This document shows, piece after piece, positions 62,532-64,000 of a stretch of DNA of 64,000 bases (within the stretch, counting starts at the first letter, position 1; the number at the start of each line of letters is the position of its first letter). The notes under the pieces were generated by a model. It was not told the DNA's origin. It ran no database searches and was given only the letters and a program-made list of their open reading frames with translations. The position numbers were made by a program, and so were the translations under genes. The stretch is from NCBI GenBank assembly GCA_947474705.1, contig CANJJS010000010.1, positions 1 to 64,000 on the forward strand, read 5' to 3'. This stretch comes from Acetobacteraceae bacterium. Its GTDB lineage: Bacteria; Pseudomonadota; Alphaproteobacteria; Acetobacterales; Acetobacteraceae.

Positions 62532-63464
62532 ATGATCATCGATATGCACACCCATGCCGGCCGTCCCCGCCGTACTGGCGATGTGGACCGCGCTGTCCTC
62601 GCCACGATGCGTGGCGGCCATGTTGGCGCCGCCGTGGTGGCGGCCATCGCCGACATTCCCGTCATTCGCCGCGATCCCGTCACGAAGCGCCTCGCCAAGG
62701 TTCGCGATCCCTTGCCGGGCGAGTGCCTGGCCGCGACGGAGGGGTACCTCGACAGTTTCGCCGCCGCCGGGATGCGGATCGCGCGGGAGCCGGACGAGAT
62801 CCACGCGGACGATCCGTCTTTGGTGCTGGCCATCGAGGGTTGCGATTTTCTGGATGGCGATCTGGACCGGTTGAACGCGATGGAAGCGCGTGGGGTGCGG
62901 AGCGTGCAGCTCGTGCATTACCTCGTGAACGAGACCGGGGACATTCAGACGGAACCGCCGGTGCATGGCGGGCTGACACCGTTTGGGGCCGAAGCGGTGC
63001 GGCGGATGAACAGTCTGGGCATCATCGTCGATGTCGCGCATTGTTCGGAGGATACGGTGAAGGGTGTCGTGGCGGCGGCGTCGAAGCCGATTTTGTGCAC
63101 GCACGCCAATTTGCGGGAGCCCGGGGTGCCGGACGGCGAGCATCCGCGGTTCATAAGTCTCGAATACGCGAAAATGGTGGCGGGCACTGGCGGGGTCGTC
63201 GGGGCCTGGCTGTCGACCTTGCAGCGCGAAAAAGTGCCGGGGATGATCCGGCACATGTTCCGGGCGATCGACGCGCTCGGGATCGATCATGTCGGCATTG
63301 GAACGGACATGCCGGCCGGCGTGGCGCAAACCGAAATGCCGGATTTTTCGCGCCATCCGGAACTGGAGGCGGCGTTGCGGGATCGCGGTCTGAGCGCGGA
63401 GGACGTGGAAAAAGTGTGCTCGGGGAATTGGTTGCGGGTGTTCCGGGCGGTACGCGGCGCATGA
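62532..63464 (+). CDS. membrane dipeptidase family (M19) metal hydrolase
   Basis: The protein has 310 residues. Metal ligands are expected at H6 and H8 (MIIDMHTHAG), Glu of LAIEGCDFLDG, His of ILCTHANLREP and Asp of HVGIGTDMPAG, the arrangement of renal-dipeptidase-type enzymes. The usual HxD near the start is HTH here. It would split dipeptides or D-amino-acid-containing ones. Its stop overlaps the start of rpiA by 4 bp (ATGA). Confidence 0.87.
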   Translation: MIIDMHTHAGRPRRTGDVDRAVLATMRGGHVGAAVVAAIADIPVIRRDPVTKRLAKVRDPLPGECLAATEGYLDSFAAAGMRIAREPDEIHADDPSLVLAIEGCDFLDGDLDRLNAMEARGVRSVQLVHYLVNETGDIQTEPPVHGGLTPFGAEAVRRMNSLGIIVDVAHCSEDTVKGVVAAASKPILCTHANLREPGVPDGEHPRFISLEYAKMVAGTGGVVGAWLSTLQREKVPGMIRHMFRAIDALGIDHVGIGTDMPAGVAQTEMPDFSRHPELEAALRDRGLSAEDVEKVCSGNWLRVFRAVRGA

Positions 63465-64000
63465 GCCTCGATTTACAGAAGCGCGCCGCCGCCGCGATGG
63501 CCGTGGAAATGGTCGAACCCGGCATGATCGTCGGTCTGGGCACGGGCTCGACGGCCAGTCATGCCATCCGGTTGTTGGGCGAGAAATACCGGGCGGGCTT
63601 TCGATTCACAGGCGTTCCGACGTCGCTGGCCAGCGCGGAGCTGGCGCGGGGGTACGGCATCCCGCTGATCGACTCGCCGTCAGCCAAGGAGATCGATCTG
63701 ACGATCGATGGCGCGGATGAAATCGGCGCGGCGGATCTCAGCCTGATCAAGGGCATGGGCGGGGCGTTGCTGTGGGAGAAGATCGTCGCCAGCGCCAGCC
63801 GCCGGGTGGCGATCATCGCCGACAGCTCGAAACTGGCGCCACGATTGACCGGCAAGGTCGCGATTCCCGTGGAGGTCGTGCGATTCGGCTGGGAGGCGAC
63901 GTCGGCGCGGATCGCGCGGCTGGGATGCGTGCCGCTGCTGCGCCACGAGCCCAACGGCGAGCCCTTCCGCACCGACAGCGGCCATTACATTCTGCACTGC
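63461..64000 (+). CDS. rpiA: ribose-5-phosphate isomerase A, cut by window edge
   Basis: The first 180 residues are present; the right edge of the window cuts it. IVGLGTGSTASHAIRLLGEK is the N-terminal phosphate loop. DLTIDGADEIGAADLSLIKG is the RpiA signature with the catalytic Asp and the Lys of IKGMGGALLWEK. It interconverts ribose-5-phosphate and ribulose-5-phosphate in the pentose phosphate pathway. The ATG overlaps the dipeptidase stop. Confidence 0.95.
   Translation, partial: MSLDLQKRAAAAMAVEMVEPGMIVGLGTGSTASHAIRLLGEKYRAGFRFTGVPTSLASAELARGYGIPLIDSPSAKEIDLTIDGADEIGAADLSLIKGMGGALLWEKIVASASRRVAIIADSSKLAPRLTGKVAIPVEVVRFGWEATSARIARLGCVPLLRHEPNGEPFRTDSGHYILHC

Overview
The window is about 64 kb of GC-rich chromosome from an alphaproteobacterium. 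Its best fit is a heterotrophic member of the Rhodospirillales or Acetobacteraceae. This rests on gene content and order: rpoZ followed by a bifunctional (p)ppGpp enzyme, trpG-trpD-trpC-moaC, rpoN followed by long-form hpf, and dac followed by tmk. Strongly GC-biased codon use and the GC-rich palindromic intergenic elements support it. The assignment is an inference, because no rRNA gene or other taxonomic marker is present. I saw no tRNA, rRNA or CRISPR array.

Layout. 0-3 kb: the tail of an IS1595-type transposase, an HU protein, an MFS exporter and a VapBC toxin-antitoxin pair. 3-10.4 kb: a secreted beta-lactamase-fold hydrolase, an FkbM methyltransferase, a serine-glyoxylate-type aminotransferase, metK, trmB and a GMC oxidoreductase. 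10.7-17.3 kb: dinB, an orphan protein with a possible deamidase-type Cys/His pair, acpS, the Rsh (p)ppGpp enzyme, rpoZ and a family III CoA-transferase. 17.3-20.8 kb is an accessory patch: a decayed GH5 cellulase of lower GC, a HigBA-like module with a well-formed promoter and operator, two small proteins, a palindrome and a lone beta-trefoil (QxW) lectin-like protein.

20.9-25.8 kb holds catabolic genes: a ThDP enzyme, a carboxymuconolactone decarboxylase-like protein, a TauD dioxygenase, a zinc alcohol dehydrogenase and a class II aldolase. 25.7-28.6 kb is cell envelope and nucleotide metabolism (tmk, D,D-carboxypeptidase, MltB). 28.6-32.4 kb is a probable minus-strand operon with a Rieske ring-hydroxylating oxygenase (alpha and beta subunits), an exported NTF2-fold protein, a class II aldolase and a molybdopterin oxidoreductase. 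32.5-33.2 kb is a DUF4160/DUF2442 pair. 33.3-36.8 kb is trpGDC-moaC plus an orphan. 36.8-39.7 kb has an LVIVD-repeat protein, a CobW GTPase and a Nudix hydrolase. 39.7-44.2 kb is a four-gene Gld-like ABC system. 44.4-48.7 kb has two secreted small proteins, a GH15 enzyme and an acyl desaturase. 49-53.9 kb has a peptide-type binding protein, two 2-oxoglutarate oxygenases and a nucleoside transporter. 54-64 kb has a TPR protein, two amidohydrolases, hpf, rpoN, an alpha/beta hydrolase, lolA, a dipeptidase and the start of rpiA.

The most unusual feature is a family of four large nested palindromes, each about 260-345 bp, at 10.4, 48.7, 54.5 and 62.2 kb. Each has GC-rich outer arms that pair across the whole element, internal sub-hairpins, and a near-perfect 23-27 bp central stem. 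The central stem differs between copies, but base changes in it are matched by compensating changes in the opposite arm. I regard this as the best candidate for an undescribed element in the window.
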